Below, in pieces: positions 1 to 7,528 of a stretch of 27,119 bases of DNA (its first letter is position 1; each line of letters begins with the position of its first letter). The translations under genes were made by a program, and so were the position numbers. Origin of the DNA: JBHIET01 sp046760785 (GTDB lineage: Bacteria; Chloroflexota; Anaerolineae; B4-G1); the NCBI GenBank assembly GCA_046760785.1, contig JBHIET010000045.1, positions 1 to 27,119 of the forward strand, read 5' to 3'. The notes under the pieces are model-generated. The model was not told the DNA's origin. It ran no database searches and saw nothing but the letters and a program-made list of their open reading frames with translations.

Positions 1-152
1 GTGCTGTCAGTTGAAATCGAATCAAACTCTACCACGATTCGCTGTCATGTCGCCTCTACTTGTTTCCTCCACTCCCCTGCGAGCGTATCTTCCCCACGGG
101 TAAGGTGTTTTATTTACTAGCATCCTCAGCATCATAACGAAGGGGGGCAATT
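1..152. other. 5' flank of degV, no gene seen
   Basis: No coding region is supported here. A TTGAAA hexamer at 11-16 and an AT-rich stretch around 108-120 were examined as promoter parts, but neither gives a properly spaced -35/-10 pair. The only clear signal is the AGGGGGG ribosome-binding site at 141-147, five bases before the degV ATG. Confidence 0.5.
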
Positions 153-1016
153 ATGAGCGGTCAAAAGATCGAGGTTGTGACGGATAGCACGGCCTATATC
201 CCCAAAGAAGCCCTGGTGGACGCGCCGAACATCCCAGTGATTCCTTTGTGGCTCATCTGGGGTGACGAACGCTTTCGGGACGGGGTGGACATAGACCCGC
301 TGACATTCTACCGCCGTCTGCGGGAATCCAAGACCTTTCCTACCACCTCTCAGCCCTCGGCCGGAGAGTTTGAGGACTTCTTCCGGCAAGCAGGTGCCGA
401 AGCTGACGCTATCGTCGGAGTGTTTATCTCCTCAAAACTCAGCGGCACGATCCCCAACGCACAGGCAGCGCAGGCGCAACTGCCCGAACTCAACATCCGA
501 ATCGTAGATTCGCTTTCGATTTCAATGGGCCTGGGATTCATCGTGCTGGCTGCTGTCCGAGCAGCGGCCGCTGGCAAATCACTCGACGAGGTCATCGCCG
601 CAGCCGAGGAGATGCGGGACAGGGTACATCTCCTTTTTGCCGTGGACACACTGGAATACCTACACCGGGGTGGGCGCATCGGCGGGGCCAAGCGGCTGAT
701 GGGAACCGCGTTGAACATCAAGCCATTGCTGCACCTGGAAGAGGGACGCGTCGAACCGCTGGCCCAGGTGCGCACTAAGCGCAAGGCGGTCACGCGGATG
801 CTGGAAGTCGCAGAGGAGCGGCTGGGCGGGAAAAAGATGGCAGGGGCGGCTGTACTTGACATAGATAGCCCTGAGGAAGGGGATGCCATTGCTGAACAGA
901 TAAGAGAACGCTTCGGCGTCTCCACAGTTTATCGCACCGGAGTCAGTCCCGTCGTTGGCGCCCACGCTGGGCCGGGTACTGTCGGCATCGCCTTCTACGT
1001 GGCAGCATCAGACTGA
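153..1016 (+). CDS. DegV family protein (fatty-acid-binding)
   Basis: This 287-residue protein has the length and layout of the DegV family, soluble two-domain proteins that bind a fatty acid; some act as FakB, presenting the acyl chain to a fatty-acid kinase. Visible family signatures are VTDSTAYIP near residue 9, FISSKLSGTIPNAQAA near residue 90, a YLHRGGRIGG segment near residue 169 followed by a conserved basic stretch, and the C-terminal HAGPGTVGIAFY. The ATG at 153 is preceded by AGGGGGG at a spacing of five bases, so the start is well supported. No FakA-like kinase gene is in the window, so the role in phospholipid or fatty-acid handling is inference from the family. The gene is followed after 130 bp by a small ORF on the same strand. 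Confidence 0.93.
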   Translation: MSGQKIEVVTDSTAYIPKEALVDAPNIPVIPLWLIWGDERFRDGVDIDPLTFYRRLRESKTFPTTSQPSAGEFEDFFRQAGAEADAIVGVFISSKLSGTIPNAQAAQAQLPELNIRIVDSLSISMGLGFIVLAAVRAAAAGKSLDEVIAAAEEMRDRVHLLFAVDTLEYLHRGGRIGGAKRLMGTALNIKPLLHLEEGRVEPLAQVRTKRKAVTRMLEVAEERLGGKKMAGAAVLDIDSPEEGDAIAEQIRERFGVSTVYRTGVSPVVGAHAGPGTVGIAFYVAASD

Positions 1017-1146
1017 TTGATCCACATCCTGGTCCGACGACCCTCGCAGAGTTCGTCTGCGCTGGCAATGGGCTGGCACTGATCCTCGGAGGGAATCGGC
1101 CCGGCATTGGAGAACCTGAAACACAGAGCGACAAAGAGGTGCTCCG

Positions 1147-1377
1147 ATGAGACGCTTCGTACGTGAGACCGCTTTTCGGTTCGCGCGGCGCGACCTGCTC
1201 CGGTTCATCGAAGACCACGAGGAGGACCTGCTGTGCATCTTCCGCGAGGAGATGGAGGAACTCGATGAGCGCATGTCAGAAGAGCAGTTGTTCATAGACG
1301 TCCGGATGGTGCCACTGGGCGAGGAACTGCTGCGGGCCGTGCTGGCGACGCTCAAACGTTTCCTGCGGGAGTACTGA
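1147..1377 (+). CDS. Small charged helical protein, unknown function
   Basis: This 76-residue ORF is not recognised. It is dominated by charged, helix-forming residues (many E, R, L), has no signal peptide or membrane segment, and would form two or three amphipathic helices. A purine-rich AGAGGT at 1135-1140 sits six bases before the ATG, which supports translation. The middle carries a strongly acidic run (EDHEEDLLCIFREEMEELDE) and the ends are basic. It lies 130 bp after degV on the same strand and may be co-transcribed with it; proteins of this size and composition are sometimes found beside degV, but no function can be assigned from sequence alone. Confidence 0.6.
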   Translation: MRRFVRETAFRFARRDLLRFIEDHEEDLLCIFREEMEELDERMSEEQLFIDVRMVPLGEELLRAVLATLKRFLREY

Positions 1378-1415
1378 TGTCCAGCCCGCGCCGCCCTGAA
1401 CAGGCTTCGTCGTGA

Positions 1416-1465
1416 GATTTCGGCGAGCCCTCGGCCCGAAGGCTCAGTCAAGCCGTGCTCAGCCG
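1416..1465. repeat. Interspersed repeat, CTCAGTC/STELAE-type copy 1
   Basis: The segment GATTTCGGCGAGCCCTCGG followed by GGCTCAGTCAAGCCG and GCTCAGCCG matches, with a few differences, the segment at 9612-9660 that lies inside the subtilase gene (GACTTCGGCGAGACCTCGG, GCTCAGTCGAGCCG). The intergenic copy is more degenerate. This is a short palindromic interspersed repeat family and not a gene. Confidence 0.6.
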
Positions 1466-1563
1466 AATGGCGGCGCTGGAAGCCATAACGCTGCCGGAAT
1501 GCCATCCAGCACCAGCCCACTGCAGCCCCCGCGTCTATGAACCCACATCGTAACTGCTCACCC

Positions 1564-1609
1564 TTGAGAGATTTCTCGACTCCGTGACACTTCGTGTCGC
1601 TCCTCTCAA
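1564..1609. repeat. Inverted repeat TTGAGAG / CTCTCAA
   Basis: TTGAGAG at 1564-1570 is the exact complement of CTCTCAA at 1603-1609. An inner stem GACAC-TTC-GTGTC lies at 1586-1596. The element could fold as a branched hairpin. It has no trailing T run, so a terminator role is not supported. Confidence 0.55.
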
Positions 1610-1612
1610 AAT

Positions 1613-1667
1613 GTAGGGGCGAACCCTTGCGGCCGCCCTGACGGGCAGGTGCAAGACCTGCCCCTAC
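1613..1667. repeat. Nested palindrome GTAGGGGC ... GCCCCTAC
   Basis: GTAGGGGC at 1613-1620 pairs exactly with GCCCCTAC at 1660-1667. Inside it, GGGCAGGT (1643-1650) pairs with ACCTGCCC (1656-1663) around a five-base loop. The two stems overlap at their right ends, so they are alternative folds. Elements of this sequence style are, from memory, common in Chloroflexota and cyanobacterial intergenic DNA; copy number cannot be judged here. Confidence 0.65.
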
Positions 1668-1701
1668 CCCAGATTATGGAACGGTCACCAAAAGACCCCC
1701 T

Positions 1702-1730
1702 TTGTCAAGACCCTCAAGGTATTGTAAAAT
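1702..1730 (+). promoter_or_regulatory. Sigma-70-like promoter of the kinase operon
   Basis: TTGTCA (1702-1707, five of six to TTGACA) and TAAAAT (1725-1730, five of six to TATAAT) are separated by exactly 17 bases in a locally AT-rich patch of otherwise GC-rich DNA. Transcription would begin near 1737, leaving a leader of about 43 bases before the ATG at 1780. This is the best promoter-like sequence seen in the window and it argues against the in-frame TTG at 1702 as a translation start. Confidence 0.6.
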
Positions 1731-1764
1731 AAGAACACGAATGTGGAGTGCTGGTCCTTCCAGC

Positions 1765-1772
1765 AGGAGAGG
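1765..1772 (+). promoter_or_regulatory. Ribosome-binding site deciding the kinase start
   Basis: AGGAGAGG lies seven bases before the ATG at 1780. No comparable site precedes the TTG at 1702, so the shorter reading frame is chosen. Confidence 0.75.
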
Positions 1773-1779
1773 AAAAACG

Positions 1780-4700
1780 ATGAACGAGGAACGAGAAGGG
1801 GTGAATCTTAAATCCCTCGAGGTTCCCGAGGTGCAGCGTCGGACGCGAGAACTGTTGCCCCTGGTAGAGCAACTGGCTGGCCTGCCAGAGATCATCCGCT
1901 CCATCAACACCGGCTCGGACCTGCGTCAGGTACTGCAGCGTATCGCTAGCAACACGGTACGCATCGTCCATCGGGGTGCTTCGGCTACGATCAACCTGTG
2001 GAGAGAACACGAGGGAAAGCTGCTCCCTCTGGCAGCAGCGGGGCCGGAGCGCCGTTTCCTGCTGGATTACCCGCCCAGGCCCGACGGGATTGGAATGAGG
2101 GTGTTCCGTTCGGGCCGGCCCGTCGTAGCCCGGCAACCCGACGAGGTAGAGACCATAGTAAGTCAGGCTGCCAGAGAGGCTGGAGTGCGCGCCCTGGCCT
2201 GCCTGCCGGTGAAGGTGGAAGACCGGGTGCTGGGAACGCTGTATGTGGACTACCGCCGCGACTTGCCGGAGTACTTTACCGACAATGAGCTGGCCATGCT
2301 GGCCATCTTTGCCGACCAGGCGGCAGTGGCCATCGAGAAGGCACGGCTGCTGGAGGAAGCTCACCAGAAGGCCCGCCAATTGGAGAGTCTGACTGAGGTA
2401 GTGCGTACCATCAACGCCGCCGGCGAATTGTCCGAGGTCCTTCAGCGCATCGCCGACAGCACGGTACAGATCATCCGCCCCCGTGGTTCGGCCACCATCA
2501 ACCTGTGGCAAGAGAGCGAGGGAAAACTGCTTCCTCTGGCGGCGGCAGGGCCGCAGCGCCGCTTTTTGATAACCCATCCGCCCCGGCCCGACGGAATCGG
2601 CATGTGGGTCTTCCACTCTGGTCAGACCAGGGTCATGCGCGGTGAAGAAGTGAGCGACCACGTCAGCCAGGCAGCCATAGAAGCGGGAGTGCGGGCTTTT
2701 GCCTGCCTGCCGGTGAAGTTCGGCCACGAGATGCTGGGCACGCTGTACGTAGACTATCGCCACGACTTGCCGAGCTATTTCTCCGCTGACGAAGTGGAGA
2801 TGCTCTCTCGTCTGGCCGACCATGCTGCCGTGGCCATCCGTAACACTCAACTCTATGAAGCCCGACAGCAAAGTCTGACCCGCCTGGAACTGATCCAGCA
2901 GTGCAAGGCCACCGTCGAAGAGGCTACCTCGCTCCCGGAGGTGCTCCGCCTGATCCTGCAGGTCGGTCTGGACCTGGTGCACGCTCAGAGCGGCTCATTG
3001 ATGCTGGTGGATAGCACTGGTCAGTGGCTGGAGATCAAGGCCCGCTACGGCCCGCCCCACCGCCGGCCCCGCGATCCTCGTTACAGAGTAGGCGACGAAA
3101 CGCTGCCCGGTTGGGACCCGGCCGACAGCAGCATCGCCGGCTGGGTGGCTCACCACAACCAGCCCTACCTGTGCCCCGACGTACGCGACGATTCCCACTT
3201 TGCGCCACCGGCTTCTGGCAAGTGGCACTTCCGCTCCCTGCTCTCCGTGCCTATCACCTCACAGGGCCGGGTCATTGGGGTGATCAACGCCGACGCCCAC
3301 AAGCCTAACGCCTTCAGCGAGCGAGACAGGCAACTGCTCCTCGACCTGGGCGGACAGGTAGCCCTGGCCATCGAACGGGCTCGCCTGACCCAGATCCTGG
3401 ACAGTCTGCATCAGGTGGGCCAGTCGCTCATCCGTCTCAGCCCCCACGCCGGTCTGGAGAAAGCCCTGCAGACCATCGCCGATCGAGCCCGTGAGGTACT
3501 CAAGATTGACCTGGTGACTCTGTACCAGTTCGACCAGAACCGGCAGGAGTTCCTGGTAGAGGACACCGGTCCCACCATCTCCGGCCCGTTGCTGTGGGCC
3601 GACGAAAAAGTGATGAAACGGCGCGTGCACCGCGACGACATCCCCTGGAAAGTGGTGGACAGGGGCAAATCGCTTTACTTCCCCGACGCTGAGCGCGACC
3701 CCTTCCTGGTCGGCGTGGCCCCGGCGCGGGGCGATCTGCCGGAGCGACCTCGCTTCGCCGAGCGTGAGAAGCTCAGGTCGTCGGCAGCGCTGCTGCTGCG
3801 GGTAGGCGAGGAGATCGTGGGGGTGATGTTCACCAACTACCGCACGCCTCATGATTTCCACGAGGAAGAGCGCAAGGTGCTGGAGACCTTCGCCAACTAC
3901 GCGGCCATCGCCATCCAGAATGCCCGCCTGTTTGAGCGGGGCGAAAGGCGACGGATGCAGGGCTGGTTGGATCTGCGGGAGATAGACACCGCCATCAGCA
4001 CCGGACAGGAATTGAGAGAGATCTTACACCTTATTCTAGAAAAGGCACTTGAGCTAACGAGAGCGCAGGCTGGCTGCGTGTTGCGGCTGGACGAGGATAG
4101 CGGATGCTTTGAGTTGCGAGCCAGCCACGGGTTGCCGGATCGCGAGACTGCGGAGTTCGGAAGTCGTAATGGGTGCTGGGTGGCCAGGCAGGTGGCGGAG
4201 ACTCGCAAACCGCTGCTCGTCGCCGTCCGCGATCTCCCGGCCGAGCTGCGCCAGGTCATAGGTAAGGCCGGCACCGAACTGGCCGTACCCATGCTGCGAG
4301 ACGGGCAGGTCGTGGGTGTGATCAGCGTGCGCAGCGAAGAGGAGGCCGCCTTTAGCGAGGAGGAGCAGCGTTTTCTGGAGACCTTCGCCGGCCAGGCAGT
4401 GATCGCTATCCAGGCCGCCGAACGGTACGAGGCGCTCGAACGGCTGAACCAGGACCTGGCCACGGCCACGGCCATCGCCTGGCAGGGATTGAGCGGCTCC
4501 ACCTGGCGACACGACGTTTACGGACGCATACTGGCCCTCCGGGCCGACGTGTCCACCATGCACAGCCGTGTGAAAGATCAGAAAAGCATCGAGATACTGA
4601 ACCGCATCGAGCAGCAGGCCAGTTTGATCACGGAAACCGCGCCCACCCTGCCCACCAAGTTCACCAGGGAACCGGTGAACGTGAACACGGCTTTGCACGC

Positions 4701-5148
4701 CGCCTTCGAAAAATACCGCAAGTTACACCCCGAGGTTGAATTCCGCCGCCACCTGGCCCGCGAAATGCCTGTCGTCGAGGCCAACAATGCCCACCTGACC
4801 GCCGCTTTCGAGATTCTGCTCGATAACGCGGTCCAGGCAGTGGCCAAGAGGGCGCAGAAGCGAATCTCGGTTACCAGCCAGGTGACTGACAACGCCATCC
4901 GCATCCGCATCTCCGACAGCGGTCCGGGTATCCCCGAAAAAGCGCGCCCCTACCTGTTCAGGCAACTCGTGCCTGATGCCCAACGGACAGGTATGGGAGC
5001 CCTGCTGGCCCGTGTGGCTTTCCAGATGTACGGGGGAGAGATTGGCGTGGAGAGCACAGGCCCGGAGGGGACACGCATCCTCGTCACCCTGCCTGTGCCC
5101 GTTGGTCAGGTAAAAGCTGAATCCGGTGAAGAAGAGGACGCATCCTAG
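1780..5148 (+). CDS. Five-GAF-domain sensor histidine kinase
   Basis: This is a soluble 1122-residue kinase with no membrane segment. Five GAF domains occupy roughly residues 40-190, 210-360, 380-535, 550-717 and 733-880, each ending in the usual AxxAIxxARL-type helix. GAF1 and GAF2 are clearly a recent duplication: both contain SATINLW, EGKLLPLAAAGP, RPDGIGM and LGTLYVDYR. A dimerisation segment follows with STWRHDVYG, where His911 is the probable phosphorylated residue. The catalytic ATPase domain shows an N box (EILLDNAVQAV, Asn1016), a G1 box (DSGPGIP, Asp1046), an F-box-like PYLF and a G2 box (GMGALLARVAFQMYGG). The stop overlaps the next gene, a receiver, by 23 bp, so it is probably the cognate kinase for the two receivers downstream. 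The ligand of the GAF domains is unknown; the window shows no cysteine or bilin signature that settles it. Confidence 0.9.
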   Translation: MNEEREGVNLKSLEVPEVQRRTRELLPLVEQLAGLPEIIRSINTGSDLRQVLQRIASNTVRIVHRGASATINLWREHEGKLLPLAAAGPERRFLLDYPPRPDGIGMRVFRSGRPVVARQPDEVETIVSQAAREAGVRALACLPVKVEDRVLGTLYVDYRRDLPEYFTDNELAMLAIFADQAAVAIEKARLLEEAHQKARQLESLTEVVRTINAAGELSEVLQRIADSTVQIIRPRGSATINLWQESEGKLLPLAAAGPQRRFLITHPPRPDGIGMWVFHSGQTRVMRGEEVSDHVSQAAIEAGVRAFACLPVKFGHEMLGTLYVDYRHDLPSYFSADEVEMLSRLADHAAVAIRNTQLYEARQQSLTRLELIQQCKATVEEATSLPEVLRLILQVGLDLVHAQSGSLMLVDSTGQWLEIKARYGPPHRRPRDPRYRVGDETLPGWDPADSSIAGWVAHHNQPYLCPDVRDDSHFAPPASGKWHFRSLLSVPITSQGRVIGVINADAHKPNAFSERDRQLLLDLGGQVALAIERARLTQILDSLHQVGQSLIRLSPHAGLEKALQTIADRAREVLKIDLVTLYQFDQNRQEFLVEDTGPTISGPLLWADEKVMKRRVHRDDIPWKVVDRGKSLYFPDAERDPFLVGVAPARGDLPERPRFAEREKLRSSAALLLRVGEEIVGVMFTNYRTPHDFHEEERKVLETFANYAAIAIQNARLFERGERRRMQGWLDLREIDTAISTGQELREILHLILEKALELTRAQAGCVLRLDEDSGCFELRASHGLPDRETAEFGSRNGCWVARQVAETRKPLLVAVRDLPAELRQVIGKAGTELAVPMLRDGQVVGVISVRSEEEAAFSEEEQRFLETFAGQAVIAIQAAERYEALERLNQDLATATAIAWQGLSGSTWRHDVYGRILALRADVSTMHSRVKDQKSIEILNRIEQQASLITETAPTLPTKFTREPVNVNTALHAAFEKYRKLHPEVEFRRHLAREMPVVEANNAHLTAAFEILLDNAVQAVAKRAQKRISVTSQVTDNAIRIRISDSGPGIPEKARPYLFRQLVPDAQRTGMGALLARVAFQMYGGEIGVESTGPEGTRILVTLPVPVGQVKAESGEEEDAS

Positions 5149-5545
5149 AATCCTGCTAATTGATAGGGAGCCGTGGTGGGCCGACGACTTTTTCAAGCGG
5201 GTCCTCGGCCAGCGCGGCTATCGGGTAGAAGTCGAGCCAGACGGGGAGAGGGCTCTCTCACGGATGGGACGCCACCACTACGAATTGGTCGTCCTGGACT
5301 CCCTCTCCGGCGGAGAGGATTTGGGCACGTTGCGGACCATCCGTGGCCGTTACCCGGACATACGGGTGATCGTCGTCTCAGCGGCTCCCTCCTGGCGAGG
5401 AGCACGCGAATCATTCCGGCTGGGCGCAGTAGACTATCTGAGCAAGTCCTACGACGAAGATAAGTTGATAAAGTCTGTGGAAGCGGCCCTGGCCAGCTCG
5501 CCAGCGGAACGTCGATCCCACGACGCGAAATTTGGGTCACACTGA
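5126..5545 (+). CDS. Stand-alone receiver (response regulator) protein
   Basis: This 139-residue protein is a single CheY-like receiver domain with no output domain. The fold signatures are RILLIDRE at the start of strand 1, VVLD with the probable phospho-acceptor Asp58, VIVVSAA (Ser in the Thr/Ser position), and a conserved Lys in DYLSKSYD. The usual acidic pair after strand 1 is written D-R-E, so one acidic residue may be shifted. The GTG start at 5126 lies 23 bp inside the kinase gene in another frame and has no strong ribosome-binding site, which points to translational coupling. It may be a phospho-sink, an adaptor or an intermediate between the kinase and the receiver-CHAT protein encoded 24 bp downstream. 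That assignment is inference from gene order. Confidence 0.87.
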   Translation: MKKRTHPRILLIDREPWWADDFFKRVLGQRGYRVEVEPDGERALSRMGRHHYELVVLDSLSGGEDLGTLRTIRGRYPDIRVIVVSAAPSWRGARESFRLGAVDYLSKSYDEDKLIKSVEAALASSPAERRSHDAKFGSH

Positions 5546-5557
5546 CGATGGGAAGAT

Positions 5558-5563
5558 AAGGAG
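5558..5563 (+). promoter_or_regulatory. Ribosome-binding site of receiver-CHAT gene
   Basis: AAGGAG sits six bases before the ATG at 5570, in the 24-bp gap after the preceding receiver gene, and confirms that start. Confidence 0.75.
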
Positions 5564-5569
5564 CACCGT

Positions 5570-7501
5570 ATGTACAGGGGCACAATCCTCCTGGTAGATA
5601 ACGAGCCTTCTATCCTGCCTCCTCTGCGGGACTTTCTGGAGAGCAAGGACTACCTGGTGCATACTGCCGGGAGCCCTGAGGAGGCCATGGACTTACTGAG
5701 CCGCCAGCGCGTTCACCTGGCAGTGATTGACCTTCGCCTGCGCGATAACGCCGACGAACGGGACACCAGTGGCATCGCCCTGGCCAAGGAGATTGATCCG
5801 CTTATCCCTTGCATCATCCTTACCACCTTTGTGCGCGAGATCAGCTATGACGTGGTAGTGGAGGCACTGAGAGCAGATTTGCCCGACAGGCGGTCAGCAG
5901 CGGTGGATTTTATCTCCAAGGGAGAAGGTCCCCAGGCCCTCCTAGAAGCCATTAAGCGTGCCTTCGAGCAATACATAGGCATCAACTTCCAGTTGCCCGT
6001 GACTGTCACCGAAGGGCACTCCCTGAAGGAAATAGCCCAGCGCGCGTTTGGTGAGGAGAAGAAAGCCCGGCTGAGTCTCTCCCTGGCAGTGATTGAAGAA
6101 GAGATCAGGGAACTGCTCCAGAAGCTCTTCCGCGAAGCAATCTCCGTCGAGATCTCACTGCGCCTGCCGCCGGGTTGCGGTGAGGAAGAGGCCATGCTGG
6201 TCAGATGGACTACCGAGGAGAAATCACCTCAGAGACCCACGTTGGTGCGATTCACACCGCGTGACCGGATAGAGGGGGCAAGCCGCGCTGACCTGGACTG
6301 GCAACCTGCTGGTTTAAATACCTCGGTGATGGCAACGGCTGTCGTTCACCACATAGGGGCAGTGGCCTACGATTTCAGCCGCGACTTCGCCGCTCCCGAC
6401 GTCCTGGCCCTGACCCTGCAGCCAGGCCAAGCTATCAACGTTGACTTCCAAGGGGAGGAGACCGCCGCTTTTGAGACGCAGACGACCAATCCTTTGCACC
6501 TGGATGTCGAGCGCCGTAAACGTGAAGCAAGGAACGCCCGCTGCTCCGACGACCAACGCTTTGACATTAAGCACCTGGGGCAAGATCTCTACAAAGACAT
6601 CTTCACTCCTTACCCCGAGGTGACCAACAGCTATCACCAGGCGGTGGGACAGACCGGGGAAGCCAATCTGCATCTGATCTTCAAGACCCAGCGAGACCTG
6701 CTGTCGCTGCCACTGGAATTTTTGTTCTGGGGGTCCGACTGGGCCGTGTTGCGCCACCCGCTCTCCCGCTTCGTCCTCAACGCGCCTGTTCGGCGGCAGG
6801 CGCTCTCCCCTGCGTTTTTGAGGCGGTGCCACCGGAGGAGAGAAAGGGTGCGCATTCTGCTCATCGCCTCCAACACCCCGCCCAGCATCCCCGGCTGCGA
6901 GAGGGAGGTGGAGATCCTGGCTCAACTTCTGCCCGGGTTCCTGCGCGATAGTGGCATGCGCTACGAAATCACCGTCCTGCCCACAAAGGAAGCGACTTTG
7001 GCTCAGGTGCGGGAGGAACTGCAAAACTGCCCCTACCATGTCCTCCACTACAGTGGTCATGGCTATTACGATCCTCAGAACCCTGAGGAGAGCTGCCTCT
7101 TTTTCTGGGACGACAGCAATGGAAAGCGAAAAGTAGGAAAGCTGACGGGCCAGGAACTGAAGTTAACGATGAAAAGCACGCGCGCCCATCCGACCAGCCT
7201 GCGGTTCGCCTATCTCAGTTGTTGCTGGGGGGCGGCCGGCGCCAAGGCCGTGAGTCTGCTGGATAACGATTTCCTGGGTATCGCCGACGCCCTGGTACAG
7301 GCCGGGGTGCCGGCTGTGTTGAGCTATCGCTGGCCGGTGAGCGATGATGGAGCCGAGAAGTTGGCTCTGGCCTTCTACAAATCCCTCTTCGCCCAGGGTC
7401 ACCTGGCCACCGCCCTGCTGGAGGCACGTTGTCACGTGGCCGGACGGCTGGGCCGTGACGACACCACCTGGCTCTCACCAATCCTCATTTGCCAGGATTG
7501 A
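5570..7501 (+). CDS. Receiver domain fused to CHAT caspase-like protease
   Basis: This 643-residue protein begins with a receiver domain (about residues 4-135): TILLVDNEPS, the phospho-acceptor Asp54 in LAVIDLRLRD, Thr85/Thr86 in IILTTF, and Lys117 in DFISKGEG. A linker domain of about 180 residues follows; its segment LVRFTPRDRIEGASR and the later IGAVAYDFS recall ternary-complex-associated domains seen in conflict-system proteins, but that match is uncertain. From about residue 335 to the end lies a CHAT domain: the characteristic NLHLIF..LLSLPLEFLF..SRFVLN entry, then YHVLHYSGHGYYD with the catalytic His497, and FAYLSCCWGAAG with the catalytic Cys552. CHAT proteins are caspase/separase-related proteases or their inactive relatives; both dyad residues are present here. 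Position after the kinase and receiver genes suggests proteolysis controlled by phosphorylation. The substrate is unknown. Confidence 0.88.
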   Translation: MYRGTILLVDNEPSILPPLRDFLESKDYLVHTAGSPEEAMDLLSRQRVHLAVIDLRLRDNADERDTSGIALAKEIDPLIPCIILTTFVREISYDVVVEALRADLPDRRSAAVDFISKGEGPQALLEAIKRAFEQYIGINFQLPVTVTEGHSLKEIAQRAFGEEKKARLSLSLAVIEEEIRELLQKLFREAISVEISLRLPPGCGEEEAMLVRWTTEEKSPQRPTLVRFTPRDRIEGASRADLDWQPAGLNTSVMATAVVHHIGAVAYDFSRDFAAPDVLALTLQPGQAINVDFQGEETAAFETQTTNPLHLDVERRKREARNARCSDDQRFDIKHLGQDLYKDIFTPYPEVTNSYHQAVGQTGEANLHLIFKTQRDLLSLPLEFLFWGSDWAVLRHPLSRFVLNAPVRRQALSPAFLRRCHRRRERVRILLIASNTPPSIPGCEREVEILAQLLPGFLRDSGMRYEITVLPTKEATLAQVREELQNCPYHVLHYSGHGYYDPQNPEESCLFFWDDSNGKRKVGKLTGQELKLTMKSTRAHPTSLRFAYLSCCWGAAGAKAVSLLDNDFLGIADALVQAGVPAVLSYRWPVSDDGAEKLALAFYKSLFAQGHLATALLEARCHVAGRLGRDDTTWLSPILICQD

Positions 7502-7528
7502 GTGAGAGGCACGGAGCAGCCCGCCCTG

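Larger units (their letters stand above)
1378..1701. other. Repeat-bearing intergenic region
   Basis: This stretch has no credible gene. It holds three repeat-like elements annotated separately: a copy of the GGCGAG..CTCAGTC family at 1416-1465, an inverted repeat TTGAGAG/CTCTCAA at 1564-1609, and a nested GTAGGGGC/GCCCCTAC palindrome at 1613-1667. It separates the degV pair from the promoter of the signalling operon. Confidence 0.7.

Noticed and set aside
11..39. Promoter before degV
   Set aside because: TTGAAA has no acceptable -10 hexamer at 16-18 bases.
1702..1779. 26-residue N-terminal extension of the kinase from TTG
   Set aside because: It overlaps the -35/-10 promoter, has no ribosome-binding site and is not GAF-like.
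1714..2982. Minus-strand open frame opposite the kinase
   Set aside because: It mirrors the duplicated GAF coding sequence and shows no domain of its own; an artefact of GC-rich codon bias.
7502..7528. Bidirectional terminator between the convergent genes
   Set aside because: Only a weak 5-bp AGCAG/CTGCT stem without a T run is present; not enough to annotate.
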